Below the pieces are notes generated by a model that was not told where the DNA came from, made no database searches, and saw nothing but the letters and a program-made list of their open reading frames with translations. Below, one piece after another: positions 17,735 to 25,944 of a DNA stretch of 44,453 nt (position 1 is the stretch's first letter; each line of letters starts with the position of its first letter). The position numbers and the translations under genes were made by a program. Source of the DNA: Flavobacteriaceae bacterium (GTDB lineage: Bacteria > Bacteroidota > Bacteroidia > Flavobacteriales > Flavobacteriaceae). The stretch spans positions 1 to 44,453 of the forward strand of contig JALRBW010000019.1 in NCBI GenBank assembly GCA_023257625.1, given 5' to 3'.

Positions 17735-18430
17735 ATGGTATTAAAGGAACAGATTACTGATATTTTTTTTGATTTAGATCACACCCTATGGGATTTTGAA
17801 AAAAACTCAATGCTTACCTTTGGAAAAGTATTTGAAGAAGAATCTTTAAAAATTGATTTGAATTCATTTGTAAAAGCCTATCAACCTATTAACAAAGCCT
17901 ACTGGAAAGCTTACCGGGAAAATAAGATTGACCAACAATTTTTGCGTTTTCAAAGGTTGAAAGATACATTTGCTGAAATTGATTTTGAGGTTCAGTCCGA
18001 AATAATTCCAAACATTGCGAATAAATACATTACCTACTTAAGTACTTTTCCTCATCTTATTAAGGGGACTTTATCACTATTAAAAGCATTAGAGCTTCAA
18101 TATAATTTACACATCATAACCAATGGATTTGAACAAGTTCAACACCACAAACTCAAAAATTCAGGGATAGCTCCATTTTTTGACAAAGTAATAACTGCAG
18201 AACAAGTAGGATTCAAAAAACCACACCCACAAATTTTTAAATATGCTCTTGAAGTAACAGGAGCTTCGTCCCATCAAGCATTGATGATTGGGGATAGTTT
18301 TGAAGCGGATATTGAAGGATCACTAAAAATGGGATTTCAAGCAATACATTTTAATATTCATGAGGAACAGATTCATTCTCTCTGTCCCATTGTAACTTCT
18401 TTGGGTGAAATACAACCCTTATTAATCTAA
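17735..18430 (+). CDS. HAD superfamily hydrolase, YjjG-type noncanonical nucleotidase family
   Basis: This 231-residue haloacid dehalogenase-like phosphatase has the nucleophile motif DLDHTLWDF (motif I, with the Trp-Asp typical of YjjG), motif II ITNGF, the Lys of motif III in GFKKPHPQIF and motif IV MIGDSFEADIEG. A cap domain lies at about 15-95. YjjG relatives hydrolyse nucleoside monophosphates with damaged bases; the substrate here is not proven. An upstream TTG at 17714 is in frame, but the ATG at 17735 places motif I at the normal distance from the start. It is 71 bases after radC. Confidence 0.85.
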   Translation: MVLKEQITDIFFDLDHTLWDFEKNSMLTFGKVFEEESLKIDLNSFVKAYQPINKAYWKAYRENKIDQQFLRFQRLKDTFAEIDFEVQSEIIPNIANKYITYLSTFPHLIKGTLSLLKALELQYNLHIITNGFEQVQHHKLKNSGIAPFFDKVITAEQVGFKKPHPQIFKYALEVTGASSHQALMIGDSFEADIEGSLKMGFQAIHFNIHEEQIHSLCPIVTSLGEIQPLLI

Positions 18431-18466
18431 AACTTCTAGATGTATATGAATGATAACATTTATCTT

Positions 18467-18474
18467 TATTTTTG
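18467..18474 (+). promoter_or_regulatory. Candidate -7 box of the MazG-like gene
   Basis: TATTTTTG exactly matches TAnnTTTG but ends only 3 bases before the ATG at 18478. If used, the transcript would start at or next to the start codon. No -33 TTG was found at the normal distance. Confidence 0.35.
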
Positions 18475-18477
18475 GGC

Positions 18478-18807
18478 ATGGATTTAAAAGGTGTACAAAA
18501 AGCGGTTGATGATTGGATAAAAAGACATGGGGTTCGCTATTTCAACGAATTGACTAATATGGCACAACTAACGGAAGAAGTTGGTGAAGTTGCCCGTATT
18601 ATTGCTAGACGATATGGTGAACAATCTGAGAAAGATTCAGATAAAATCAAGGATTTAGGAGAAGAACTTGCAGATGTACTTTTTGTTACTCTCTGTTTAG
18701 CAAATCAAACAGGGGTTGACTTACAAAAGGCATTTGAAAAAAAATTGTCTATAAAAACTAAACGTGATCATGACCGCCATCATACCAATCCAAAACTAAA
18801 ATCATAA
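18478..18807 (+). CDS. MazG-like nucleotide pyrophosphohydrolase
   Basis: This 109-residue all-alpha protein of the MazG/dUTPase-like superfamily has the metal-binding pattern TEEVGEVAR (EExxE type) in the second helix and GEELADVLFVT (ExxxD type) in the third. Such proteins hydrolyse nucleoside triphosphates to monophosphates and pyrophosphate, which cleans up aberrant nucleotides; the exact substrate is not known. The first in-frame codon is a TTG at 18472, inside the -7-like box; the ATG at 18478 is the likely start. It is followed 7 bases later by aroA, so the two are probably co-transcribed. Confidence 0.82.
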   Translation: MDLKGVQKAVDDWIKRHGVRYFNELTNMAQLTEEVGEVARIIARRYGEQSEKDSDKIKDLGEELADVLFVTLCLANQTGVDLQKAFEKKLSIKTKRDHDRHHTNPKLKS

Positions 18808-18814
18808 AGGCTAG

Positions 18815-20032
18815 ATGAACTTAACTATTGCCCACCCTAATGGACATTGTAAAGGCATTTTGCAAATAACAGGTTCTAAAAGTGAAACAAATCGTTTATT
18901 GTTGCTTCAAGCCCTGTTTTCTGGTTTTGAAGTTGAAAATAAATCCAATTCTGATGATAGTAAGGTGATGGAAGCTGCTCTTAAATCAGAGGAATCAACC
19001 ATTGATATTCATCATGCAGGTACAGCTATGCGGTTTTTAACAGCTTTTTTTTCTCATCAAGAAGGAAGAGATATTATTTTGACGGGCTCAAAAAGAATGC
19101 AAGAACGACCTATTAAAATTTTAGTCGATGCCCTACGTTATTTGGGAGCCTCAATTTCATATGTTAAAAATGAAGGCTATCCACCATTAAAAATTGAAGG
19201 GAAAATAATTAAAGGGGGAAAAGTTACTTTACCTGCAGATGTTAGTAGTCAATATATTTCGGCACTTCTAATGTTGGGGCCAACCCTTGAACAGGGCATT
19301 ACCCTGTCTTTGGAAGGAAAAATCACCTCAGTGCCTTACATTCAGATGACCTTATCGTTACTTAAAAACTTTGGTGTTTCAACACATTTTGAAGGCAATG
19401 TCATTCAAGTTGATTTTCAACCAAATTTACTTCGCAAAACACAAGTTGTAGAATCTGATTGGAGTTCAGCTTCTTATTTTTTTAGTATAGTAGCCCTTTC
19501 AAATTCCGCATCTATTGAGCTAAGAAGCTATAAAAAAAATAGCTTACAAGGAGATGCTATACTCATGGATATATACCGCTTACTTGGGGTTGAATCCTAT
19601 ATTGAAGGGCATTCACTTTTTTTGACAAAAAAGGATGTAAAGCTACCCGAGCGGATTCGATGGGATTTAACAACAGCCCCAGATATTGCACAAACCATAG
19701 CAGTATCTTGCTTTGGTTTAGGTGTGGGCTGTGATCTTGAAGGATTACATACATTAAAAATAAAAGAAACAGATCGTTTAGAGGCACTAAATACTGAATT
19801 ATCAAAAATTGGTGCAAAGATTAAGGTAACAGAAAAAAGTTTGCACTTAGCCCCGGGAGGTAGCCTGAAACCCAATTGCAGTATACCAACTTACAATGAC
19901 CATAGAATGGCCTTAGCATTTGCTCCTTTAGGGCTTAAAATTCCGATTACAATTGAAGAGGCCGATGTAGTTTCCAAATCTTATCCAGACTATTGGACAG
20001 ACCTCAAAATATTAAATTTTAATATTCTTTAG
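18815..20032 (+). CDS. aroA: 3-phosphoshikimate 1-carboxyvinyltransferase (EPSP synthase)
   Basis: AroA joins phosphoenolpyruvate and shikimate-3-phosphate in chorismate synthesis. The 405-residue protein shows the two-domain beta-alpha repeat fold. It has the N-terminal ITGSKSETNRLL (substrate-binding Lys and Ser), GTAMRFLTAFF with the conserved Arg, QERPIKIL, SSQYISALL, TAPDIAQ with the catalytic Asp, KIKETDRLEAL, and NDHRMALAFAPL near the end. The N-terminal motif is the divergent Bacteroidota form rather than LPGDKSISHR. It starts 7 bases after the MazG-like gene. No sign of breakage. Confidence 0.93.
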   Translation: MNLTIAHPNGHCKGILQITGSKSETNRLLLLQALFSGFEVENKSNSDDSKVMEAALKSEESTIDIHHAGTAMRFLTAFFSHQEGRDIILTGSKRMQERPIKILVDALRYLGASISYVKNEGYPPLKIEGKIIKGGKVTLPADVSSQYISALLMLGPTLEQGITLSLEGKITSVPYIQMTLSLLKNFGVSTHFEGNVIQVDFQPNLLRKTQVVESDWSSASYFFSIVALSNSASIELRSYKKNSLQGDAILMDIYRLLGVESYIEGHSLFLTKKDVKLPERIRWDLTTAPDIAQTIAVSCFGLGVGCDLEGLHTLKIKETDRLEALNTELSKIGAKIKVTEKSLHLAPGGSLKPNCSIPTYNDHRMALAFAPLGLKIPITIEEADVVSKSYPDYWTDLKILNFNIL

Positions 20033-20050
20033 AGATAATTCCTATTTTCC

Positions 20051-20082
20051 TTGACAAGGCCTGTTTTGAGATGGTATATTTG
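20051..20082 (+). promoter_or_regulatory. Promoter of queA (Bacteroidota type)
   Basis: TTG (20051-20053) is separated by 21 bases from TATATTTG (20075-20082), an exact TAnnTTTG -7 element followed by CACCC. The predicted start of transcription is about 5 bases later, giving a leader of roughly 13 bases before the ATG at 20101. This is among the clearest promoters in the window. Confidence 0.7.
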
Positions 20083-20100
20083 CACCCTTAAAATATATAG

Positions 20101-21150
20101 ATGAAGCTTTCTGATTTTCAATTTGAACTCCCCAAAGCGCTTTTGGCACAACGTCCTGCTACTGATCGAGATGAATCAAGACTTATGGTGCTAAATCGCA
20201 AAGAAAAAACTATAGAACATCATGCATTCAAAGAGATTATTAATTTTTTTGATGAAGGCGATGTAATGGTTTTAAATAATACTAAAGTTTTTCCAGCTCG
20301 ATTGTATGGAAATAAAGAAAAAACAGGAGCTCGAATTGAGGTCTTTTTATTACGAGAATTAAACCAAGAACAACGTTTATGGGATGTACTTGTTGATCCT
20401 GCTCGGAAAATAAGGATTGGAAATAAATTGTATTTTGGTGACGATGAAAGCTTAGTAGCTGAGGTCATTGACAATACAACATCTCGAGGGAGAACATTGC
20501 GTTTTTTGTTTGATGGAAATTATGCTGAATTTAGATCAAAATTAAAAGAACTTGGGGAAACCCCACTTCCAAAATACATTAAACGACCAGTTGAAGATGA
20601 AGATCGTGATCGCTATCAAACTATTTACGCAAAACATGAAGGAGCCGTTGCTGCCCCAACAGCAGGCTTACATTTTTCAAAACACTTACTCAAACGTCTT
20701 GAAATTAAAGGGATTGACCTGGCAGAACTCACTTTACATGTTGGTTTAGGAACTTTTAGTCCGGTAGAAGTTGAAGATCTGTCTAAGCACAAGATGGATT
20801 CTGAAGAGTTAATTATTGATGCAGAAGCTGTTGAAAAAGTAAATGCTGCAAAACGTAAAAAGAAAAAAATTTGTGCTGTGGGGACCACTGTAATGCGCGG
20901 ATTAGAAAGTTCAGTTTCTTCAGCTGGTTTGCTCAATGAATATCAAGGCTGGACTCATAAATTTATTTTTCCACCGTATGATTTTTCAATCGCAAATTGT
21001 ATGGTGACCAATTTCCATACACCTAAATCCACTTTATTGATGATGGTTTCTGCATTTGCTGACAAAGACTTTGTTATGGAAGCCTACAAGATAGCAATTA
21101 AAGAGAAATATAACTTTTACTCTTACGGTGATGCTATGTTGATTTTGTAA
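20101..21150 (+). CDS. queA: S-adenosylmethionine:tRNA ribosyltransferase-isomerase
   Basis: QueA transfers and isomerises the ribosyl part of S-adenosylmethionine onto 7-aminomethyl-7-deazaguanine in tRNA, giving epoxyqueuosine. The 349-residue protein has the family start [16 protein letters not shown], the segment [14 protein letters not shown], the [11 protein letters not shown] region, the [10 protein letters not shown] segment, APTAGLHF and the C-terminal [17 protein letters not shown]. Length is normal. It has its own promoter and is followed 27 bases later by rlmN, which also has its own promoter, overlapping the queA stop region. Other queuosine genes are not in the window. Confidence 0.96.
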   Translation: MKLSDFQFELPKALLAQRPATDRDESRLMVLNRKEKTIEHHAFKEIINFFDEGDVMVLNNTKVFPARLYGNKEKTGARIEVFLLRELNQEQRLWDVLVDPARKIRIGNKLYFGDDESLVAEVIDNTTSRGRTLRFLFDGNYAEFRSKLKELGETPLPKYIKRPVEDEDRDRYQTIYAKHEGAVAAPTAGLHFSKHLLKRLEIKGIDLAELTLHVGLGTFSPVEVEDLSKHKMDSEELIIDAEAVEKVNAAKRKKKKICAVGTTVMRGLESSVSSAGLLNEYQGWTHKFIFPPYDFSIANCMVTNFHTPKSTLLMMVSAFADKDFVMEAYKIAIKEKYNFYSYGDAMLIL

Positions 21151-21173
21151 GCACTCTTTTCATTATAAATTTG
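21144..21173 (+). promoter_or_regulatory. Promoter of rlmN with near-zero leader
   Basis: TTTG (21144-21147, overlapping the end of queA) is followed after 18 bases by TAAATTTG (21166-21173). Both elements match the Bacteroidota consensus at correct spacing. The -7 box ends 4 bases before the GTG start codon, so transcription would begin at about the start codon itself. Confidence 0.6.
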
Positions 21174-21177
21174 AGGG

Positions 21178-22236
21178 GTGGAAGTTTCCAAAAAAGACAT
21201 CAGAGCATTATCAAAAAAAGATTTAGAGACCTTTTTCATTAAACATGGAGTTCCCTCATTCAAGGGGAGCCAAGTGTACGAATGGTTATGGCAAAAGGGG
21301 TTGCATCAATTTGATTTAATGACCAATCTTTCAAAAGCGCATAGGGCACTATTGGAAGCACACTTCACTTTAAATCATATTCAAATTGATAGTCAACAAC
21401 GCAGTGTTGATGGAACACTTAAAAATGCCGTAAAACTTTATGATAACTTCATTGTTGAATCAGTGCTTATTCCTACGTCAAAAAGAACTACTGCATGTGT
21501 TTCTTCTCAAGTAGGTTGCAGTTTAGACTGTTCGTTTTGTGCAACTGCTTCATTAAAAAGGATGCGTAATCTAAACCCAGATGAAATTTATGATCAGGTT
21601 TTAGCCATGAACCGTCAAAGTCAGTTGTATTATAATCGCCCATTATCAAATATTGTTTTTATGGGAATGGGAGAACCTTTAATGAATTACTCGAATGTTT
21701 TATCTGCAATTGATAAGATAACAGATCCGAAGGGATTGGCAATGTCACCTAAACGAATTACATTATCTACATCTGGGGTTCCTAAAATGATTCGTAAAAT
21801 GGCGGATGATAAAGTACGATTTAAATTGGCTGTATCTCTCCATAGTGCGCGTCAAGAAGTCCGAGAAAAAATTATGCCCTTTGCAAAGTCATTTACCCTT
21901 GAAGATTTAGAAGAGGCCCTTTTATATTGGTATTTACATACAAGAAGCCCACTTACTTTTGAGTATGTTGTATGGAAGGGAATAAATGATAAAAAAGAAG
22001 ATATTCAAGCCTTGGTAAAATGGTGTAAGCGTATTCCTTCCAAAGTGAATATTATACAATATAATCCGATTGATGGTACTCAAATGAAACAAGCAGATCA
22101 ATCAGTACTTGAGGACTACATAAACACCTTAGAGTCACAAAAAATTAAAGTGACATACCGAAGATCAAGAGGTGTAGATATTGATGCAGCATGTGGTCAA
22201 TTAGCAAATAAAATAGAAACGAAAGGAAACGGGTAA
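21178..22236 (+). CDS. rlmN: 23S rRNA/tRNA adenine-C2 methyltransferase (radical SAM)
   Basis: RlmN methylates A2503 of 23S rRNA and A37 of some tRNAs. The 352-residue protein has the radical SAM cluster motif CSLDCSFC (Cys114, Cys118, Cys121), the GMGEPLMNY motif, LAVSLHS, and the C-terminal DAACGQLANK with the methyl-carrying Cys. The N-terminal helical domain (KKDIRALSKKDLETFF) is the accessory tRNA/rRNA-binding part. The start codon is GTG at 21178; no ATG fits the family start, and a promoter lies immediately upstream. Substrate specificity follows from family. Confidence 0.95.
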   Translation: MEVSKKDIRALSKKDLETFFIKHGVPSFKGSQVYEWLWQKGLHQFDLMTNLSKAHRALLEAHFTLNHIQIDSQQRSVDGTLKNAVKLYDNFIVESVLIPTSKRTTACVSSQVGCSLDCSFCATASLKRMRNLNPDEIYDQVLAMNRQSQLYYNRPLSNIVFMGMGEPLMNYSNVLSAIDKITDPKGLAMSPKRITLSTSGVPKMIRKMADDKVRFKLAVSLHSARQEVREKIMPFAKSFTLEDLEEALLYWYLHTRSPLTFEYVVWKGINDKKEDIQALVKWCKRIPSKVNIIQYNPIDGTQMKQADQSVLEDYINTLESQKIKVTYRRSRGVDIDAACGQLANKIETKGNG

Positions 22237-22279
22237 GAAACTCCTAGATCCTTTAAGATTTGATATCTTTAGCCTTATT

Positions 22280-23257
22280 ATGAAAATTGTTGAGCGCATA
22301 AAGAGTCCCATTTATAATGAAATGGAATTGTTTGAGGAAAAATTTACATCCTCAATGTCTTCTAAGGTAGCTCTACTTAACCGAATTACACATTTTATTG
22401 TTAATAGAAAAGGAAAACAAATGCGACCCATGTTTGTATTTCTAGTAGCTAAGCTTTTAGGTAAAGGAAAAGTTAATGAACGAACCTATAGAGGAGCTGC
22501 AGTTATTGAACTCATTCATACAGCTACTTTGGTTCATGACGATGTAGTGGACGACAGTAATAAAAGAAGAGGTTTTTTCTCTATCAATGCATTATGGAAA
22601 AATAAAATTGCAGTTTTAGTAGGTGATTTTTTACTTTCAAAGGGATTATTATTATCAATAGAAAATGAAGATTTTGATTTATTAAAAATAATTTCTGTAG
22701 CTGTCCGTGAAATGAGTCAGGGCGAGTTATTGCAAATTGAAAAGGCCAGAGATTTAGATATTACCGAAGAAGTTTACTATGAAATTATTCGTCAAAAAAC
22801 GGCTACTTTACTAGCGGCATGTTGCGCTATGGGGGCTCAATCTGTAGGAGCTGATAAAAAGACAGTTGAAAAAATGCATTTGTTTGGTGAAAAATTAGGT
22901 ATGGCATTTCAAATTAAAGATGACCTATTTGATTATGGAGAAGAACGAATAGGAAAGCCCCTCGGGATAGACATTAAAGAAAAGAAAATGACCCTTCCTT
23001 TAATTCATACTTTAAGTAAGGTGACTTCCACAGAAAAACATTGGATTATTACGACTGTTAAAAACCATAATTCTGACAAGAAAAAGGTGCGTGAGTTAAT
23101 TGCAATGATAAAAGAAAAAGGAGGGTTAGATTTTGCTATTAAAAAAATGGAAGTATTTCGAGATGAAGCTTTAACTCTATTGAATGATTTTCCCAAAAAT
23201 GAATACCGAGATGCTTTATCTCTTATGGTTAATTATGTCATAGAACGCAAAGCTTAA
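22280..23257 (+). CDS. Polyprenyl diphosphate synthase (trans-isoprenyl transferase)
   Basis: This 325-residue enzyme builds a long-chain isoprenoid diphosphate from farnesyl or geranylgeranyl diphosphate and IPP. It has the first Asp-rich motif HDDVVDD, the second IKDDLFDYG, and the KGKQMRPMF segment that binds IPP. The chain length cannot be set with certainty; in this group octaprenyl or heptaprenyl for menaquinone is likely (inference). The ATG at 22280 lies 43 bases after rlmN; a near-match -7 box TATCTTTA (22264-22271) precedes it by 8 bases. dnaG begins 51 bases later. Confidence 0.9.
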   Translation: MKIVERIKSPIYNEMELFEEKFTSSMSSKVALLNRITHFIVNRKGKQMRPMFVFLVAKLLGKGKVNERTYRGAAVIELIHTATLVHDDVVDDSNKRRGFFSINALWKNKIAVLVGDFLLSKGLLLSIENEDFDLLKIISVAVREMSQGELLQIEKARDLDITEEVYYEIIRQKTATLLAACCAMGAQSVGADKKTVEKMHLFGEKLGMAFQIKDDLFDYGEERIGKPLGIDIKEKKMTLPLIHTLSKVTSTEKHWIITTVKNHNSDKKKVRELIAMIKEKGGLDFAIKKMEVFRDEALTLLNDFPKNEYRDALSLMVNYVIERKA

Positions 23258-23308
23258 GTCCTTTTTTGTATTGAAGTATTATGTTTATTTTTATTAAAAA
23301 TAAATCTG

Positions 23309-25270
23309 TTGATTACACGTCTTACCATAGATAAAGTATACGAAACCGCTCGTGTTGAAGAGGTTATCGGAGATTTTGTGGTTTTGAAAAAATCAGGTAC
23401 TAACTTTAAAGGATTAAGTCCATTTTCACAAGAAAAGACCCCCAGTTTTATGGTCTCTCCAGTCAAGCAGATTTGGAAAGATTTTAGTAGTGGAAAGGGG
23501 GGTAATGTGGTTGCATTTTTAATGGAACACGAACATTTTTCTTATCCTGAAGCCATTCGATATCTTGCTCAAAAGTATAATATTGAAATTGAAGAAACAG
23601 AGCAAACTGATTTGGAAAAAGAAAAAGCAAATTCTCGAGAAAGTTTGTATTTAGTAAATCAGTTCGCTCAACAGCAATTTGCAAAAGATTTAGTTTCAAC
23701 AGATGAAGGCAAAGCTTTAGGCTTAAGTTATTTTAAAGAAAGAGGATTTACAGCAGAAACCATTTCTTTTTTTGGTTTAGGCTATGCCTTAGAGAAAAAA
23801 GATAATTTTTATGATACAGCTATTAAAGCGGGCTATTCACTAAAATATTTAGAAGAAACTGGATTGGTTATTCAAAATGAATACGGAAACGTTGATCGTT
23901 TTCGTGGGCGCATTATATTTCCTATTCGGAGTATGGCAGGACGTGTTCAAGGGTTTGGTGGTCGCACTCTTACCTCCAGCTCTAAAACTGCAAAATATTT
24001 AAATTCTCCTGAAAGCGATATTTATCATAAAAGCCAAGTATTGTATGGGATTTATGAGGCTAAAAAAGAAATTGTAAAAGAAGATATTTGCTATTTGGTT
24101 GAGGGGTATACAGATGTAATTCAAATGTATCAAAAAGGAATTCACAATGTGGTTTCTTCTTCTGGAACGGCCCTAACTCATGAACAAATTAGATTATTAC
24201 GGAGGTTGACCTCAAATGTGGTGGTTTTATTTGACGGAGATGCTGCAGGGCTACGTGCCGCAATTAGAGGGATAGACCTTATTTTGGAACAAGGGATGAA
24301 TGTCAAAATCTGTACTTTTCCTGAGGGAGAAGATCCTGACAGTTTTGCAAAACATAATAGCTTAGAGGAACTCCAAAGCTACCTTCAAGAAAATGCGAAA
24401 GATTTTATTCAGTTTAAAACTGACCTTCTACTAAAAGACACTCAAAACGATCCTGTTCAAAAAGCTACTACTGTTAGGGAGATTGTTCAAAGTATTGCAA
24501 AAATACCTGATGTAATACAACAAGAAATTTACCTTAAACAATGCGCCTTAATGATGGGACTTTCCGAAGAGGTTTTGTTTAATGCCCTAGCACAAGAAAT
24601 AAGTAAGAAAAAAACAGCTATTCGTCAACTTATTCCTACACTAGAAACTAAACCACAAGTTCAGAAATCACTTCCCACAGATCGACAAGAAAACCCAATG
24701 CTTCTCTTAGAAAGACAAATTGTAGGAATTCTTTTGCAATATGGAAATGTAGAGGCCTTCTTTGACGAAGTCTATATTCATTTTGATGGAGAAGGAAACC
24801 TTATAGAGGAATCTAAAACGATTCAAACAAAAGTGTATGAAAAGGTATTTTTAGATCTTCAACAAGATGAGGTAGAATTAATTCAACCTGAATTTCAAAA
24901 ACTCTATCAACAGCTAATACATACGTATCAAACAGAAGGAATAATAAAACCTGAAAAGATAATACAGCAGGAAGATCCTCAATTAGGACAAATCATTACA
25001 GATATTTTATTAGAAGATGAGCAACATTACCTGCATCAGTGGGAAAAGAAAAACATTTATGTTAAGGATAGAAAAAGTGTAGTTGGACAATTAGTTAGTG
25101 AGACTATTTTGACTTTTCGCAGGTATTTAATTGACCAAAAAATCAATTCTATCTTAGAGCTTATACAACAAAAACCAGAAGAATCAACCCAAGACGAATG
25201 GCTTGAAGAAGTAATGCAGTATCAAAGCTTAAAAAAAGTACTTTCCCGTAAACTTAACAGGGTACTCTAA
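23309..25270 (+). CDS. dnaG: DNA primase DnaG with degenerate N-terminal zinc finger
   Basis: DnaG lays RNA primers at the replication fork. The 653-residue protein has the CHC2-type N-terminal region (about 30-80), the TOPRIM domain (VEGYTDVIQMY and VLFDGDAAGLRAA) and a C-terminal helicase-interaction domain. In the N-terminal region the usual Cys-His-Cys-Cys ligands are absent: the stretch reads LSPFSQEKTPSF and later KDFSSGKGGN, where canonical DnaG has CPFH and CFGCG. The start is a TTG at 23309; the ATG at 23281 is in another frame, and the protein start ITRLTIDKVYETARVEEVIG fits the family. Its stop overlaps the convergent response-regulator gene by 4 bases. Identity is secure; zinc binding at this site is very doubtful. 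Confidence 0.93.
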   Translation: MITRLTIDKVYETARVEEVIGDFVVLKKSGTNFKGLSPFSQEKTPSFMVSPVKQIWKDFSSGKGGNVVAFLMEHEHFSYPEAIRYLAQKYNIEIEETEQTDLEKEKANSRESLYLVNQFAQQQFAKDLVSTDEGKALGLSYFKERGFTAETISFFGLGYALEKKDNFYDTAIKAGYSLKYLEETGLVIQNEYGNVDRFRGRIIFPIRSMAGRVQGFGGRTLTSSSKTAKYLNSPESDIYHKSQVLYGIYEAKKEIVKEDICYLVEGYTDVIQMYQKGIHNVVSSSGTALTHEQIRLLRRLTSNVVVLFDGDAAGLRAAIRGIDLILEQGMNVKICTFPEGEDPDSFAKHNSLEELQSYLQENAKDFIQFKTDLLLKDTQNDPVQKATTVREIVQSIAKIPDVIQQEIYLKQCALMMGLSEEVLFNALAQEISKKKTAIRQLIPTLETKPQVQKSLPTDRQENPMLLLERQIVGILLQYGNVEAFFDEVYIHFDGEGNLIEESKTIQTKVYEKVFLDLQQDEVELIQPEFQKLYQQLIHTYQTEGIIKPEKIIQQEDPQLGQIITDILLEDEQHYLHQWEKKNIYVKDRKSVVGQLVSETILTFRRYLIDQKINSILELIQQKPEESTQDEWLEEVMQYQSLKKVLSRKLNRVL

Positions 25271-25895
25271 AGCACATCTAAATTTCGAGCCTGTTGGAAT
25301 AAGTCAATATGATTTTTGACTTCTAGCTTAACCATTATTCTTTTTTTATAAGTACTCACCGTTTTTTGATTCAATTTTAAAATTTTGGCAATTTCAAAGT
25401 TTCTACAGCCATCAGCAATATATTTCATTACTTCAATTTCTCTTGAAGATAAAGAGTCATATGCATTTCGGCGTCGTTAAGGTCAATATTAAAATTGATT
25501 TGATTAGCAAAATCGGAAGTAATGTGGTAATTACAATTTACTATTTTTTCAATAGCTTCAATTAACACCTCTTTTTTTACTTGCTTTGAAATGTACCCAG
25601 ATGCACCTGCTTTTAATAGTGAAACACCATAAATAGATTGAGGTTGAGATGTAAAAATTAAGATTGATATATCTTTACAGGCATTTTTAACACTTTTTAT
25701 AATATCAATTAGACTACCTTCAAGTAAATCAATTTCAATGATCAATACATGGACACTTTTTTCTTTTAAAAATTGCAATAATTCATGTGATCGATAAAAA
25801 GCATTTTCTAAACTAAGCTTTGTCTCGTTTTCAAAAAAGGATTTTAGTCCTTGGTGGACAACTGGATGTGGGTCTAGAAGGGTAATTTGTATCAT
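25267..25895 (-). pseudogene. LuxR/NarL-type response regulator interrupted by a one-base frameshift
   Basis: The open frame from 25895 encodes a receiver-like domain (MIQITLLDPHPVVHQGL onwards) but stops at 25428 after 155 residues. From about 25466 the other minus-strand frame continues without a stop to 25267 and encodes a full LuxR-type helix-turn-helix: LSSREIEVMKYIADGC, then EIAKILKLNQKTVSTYKKR. Moving back one base in the AAA run at 25468-25466 joins the two parts into about 208 residues, the usual length of the family. Either one A was lost (true mutation or assembly error) or the gene relies on -1 slippage; no classic slippery heptamer is present. The phospho-acceptor position is Glu54 (LIIEIDL) and the second N-terminal acidic residue is missing, so phosphorylation is doubtful. 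I recall this gene between dnaG and nadE in other Flavobacteriaceae. Confidence 0.78.
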
Positions 25896-25944
25896 GATAA
25901 GATAAGATTTTGGGCATTTCTCTTACCTGCAAGATACTAATTTA

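Noticed and set aside
23281-23283. ATG 23281 as the dnaG start
   Set aside because: It is in a different frame from the DnaG coding sequence and would not produce primase.
25460-25475. Programmed -1 frameshift site in the response regulator
   Set aside because: No slippery heptamer of the X-XXY-YYZ type and no clear stimulatory structure; loss of one base in an A run is simpler. Kept as a possibility only.
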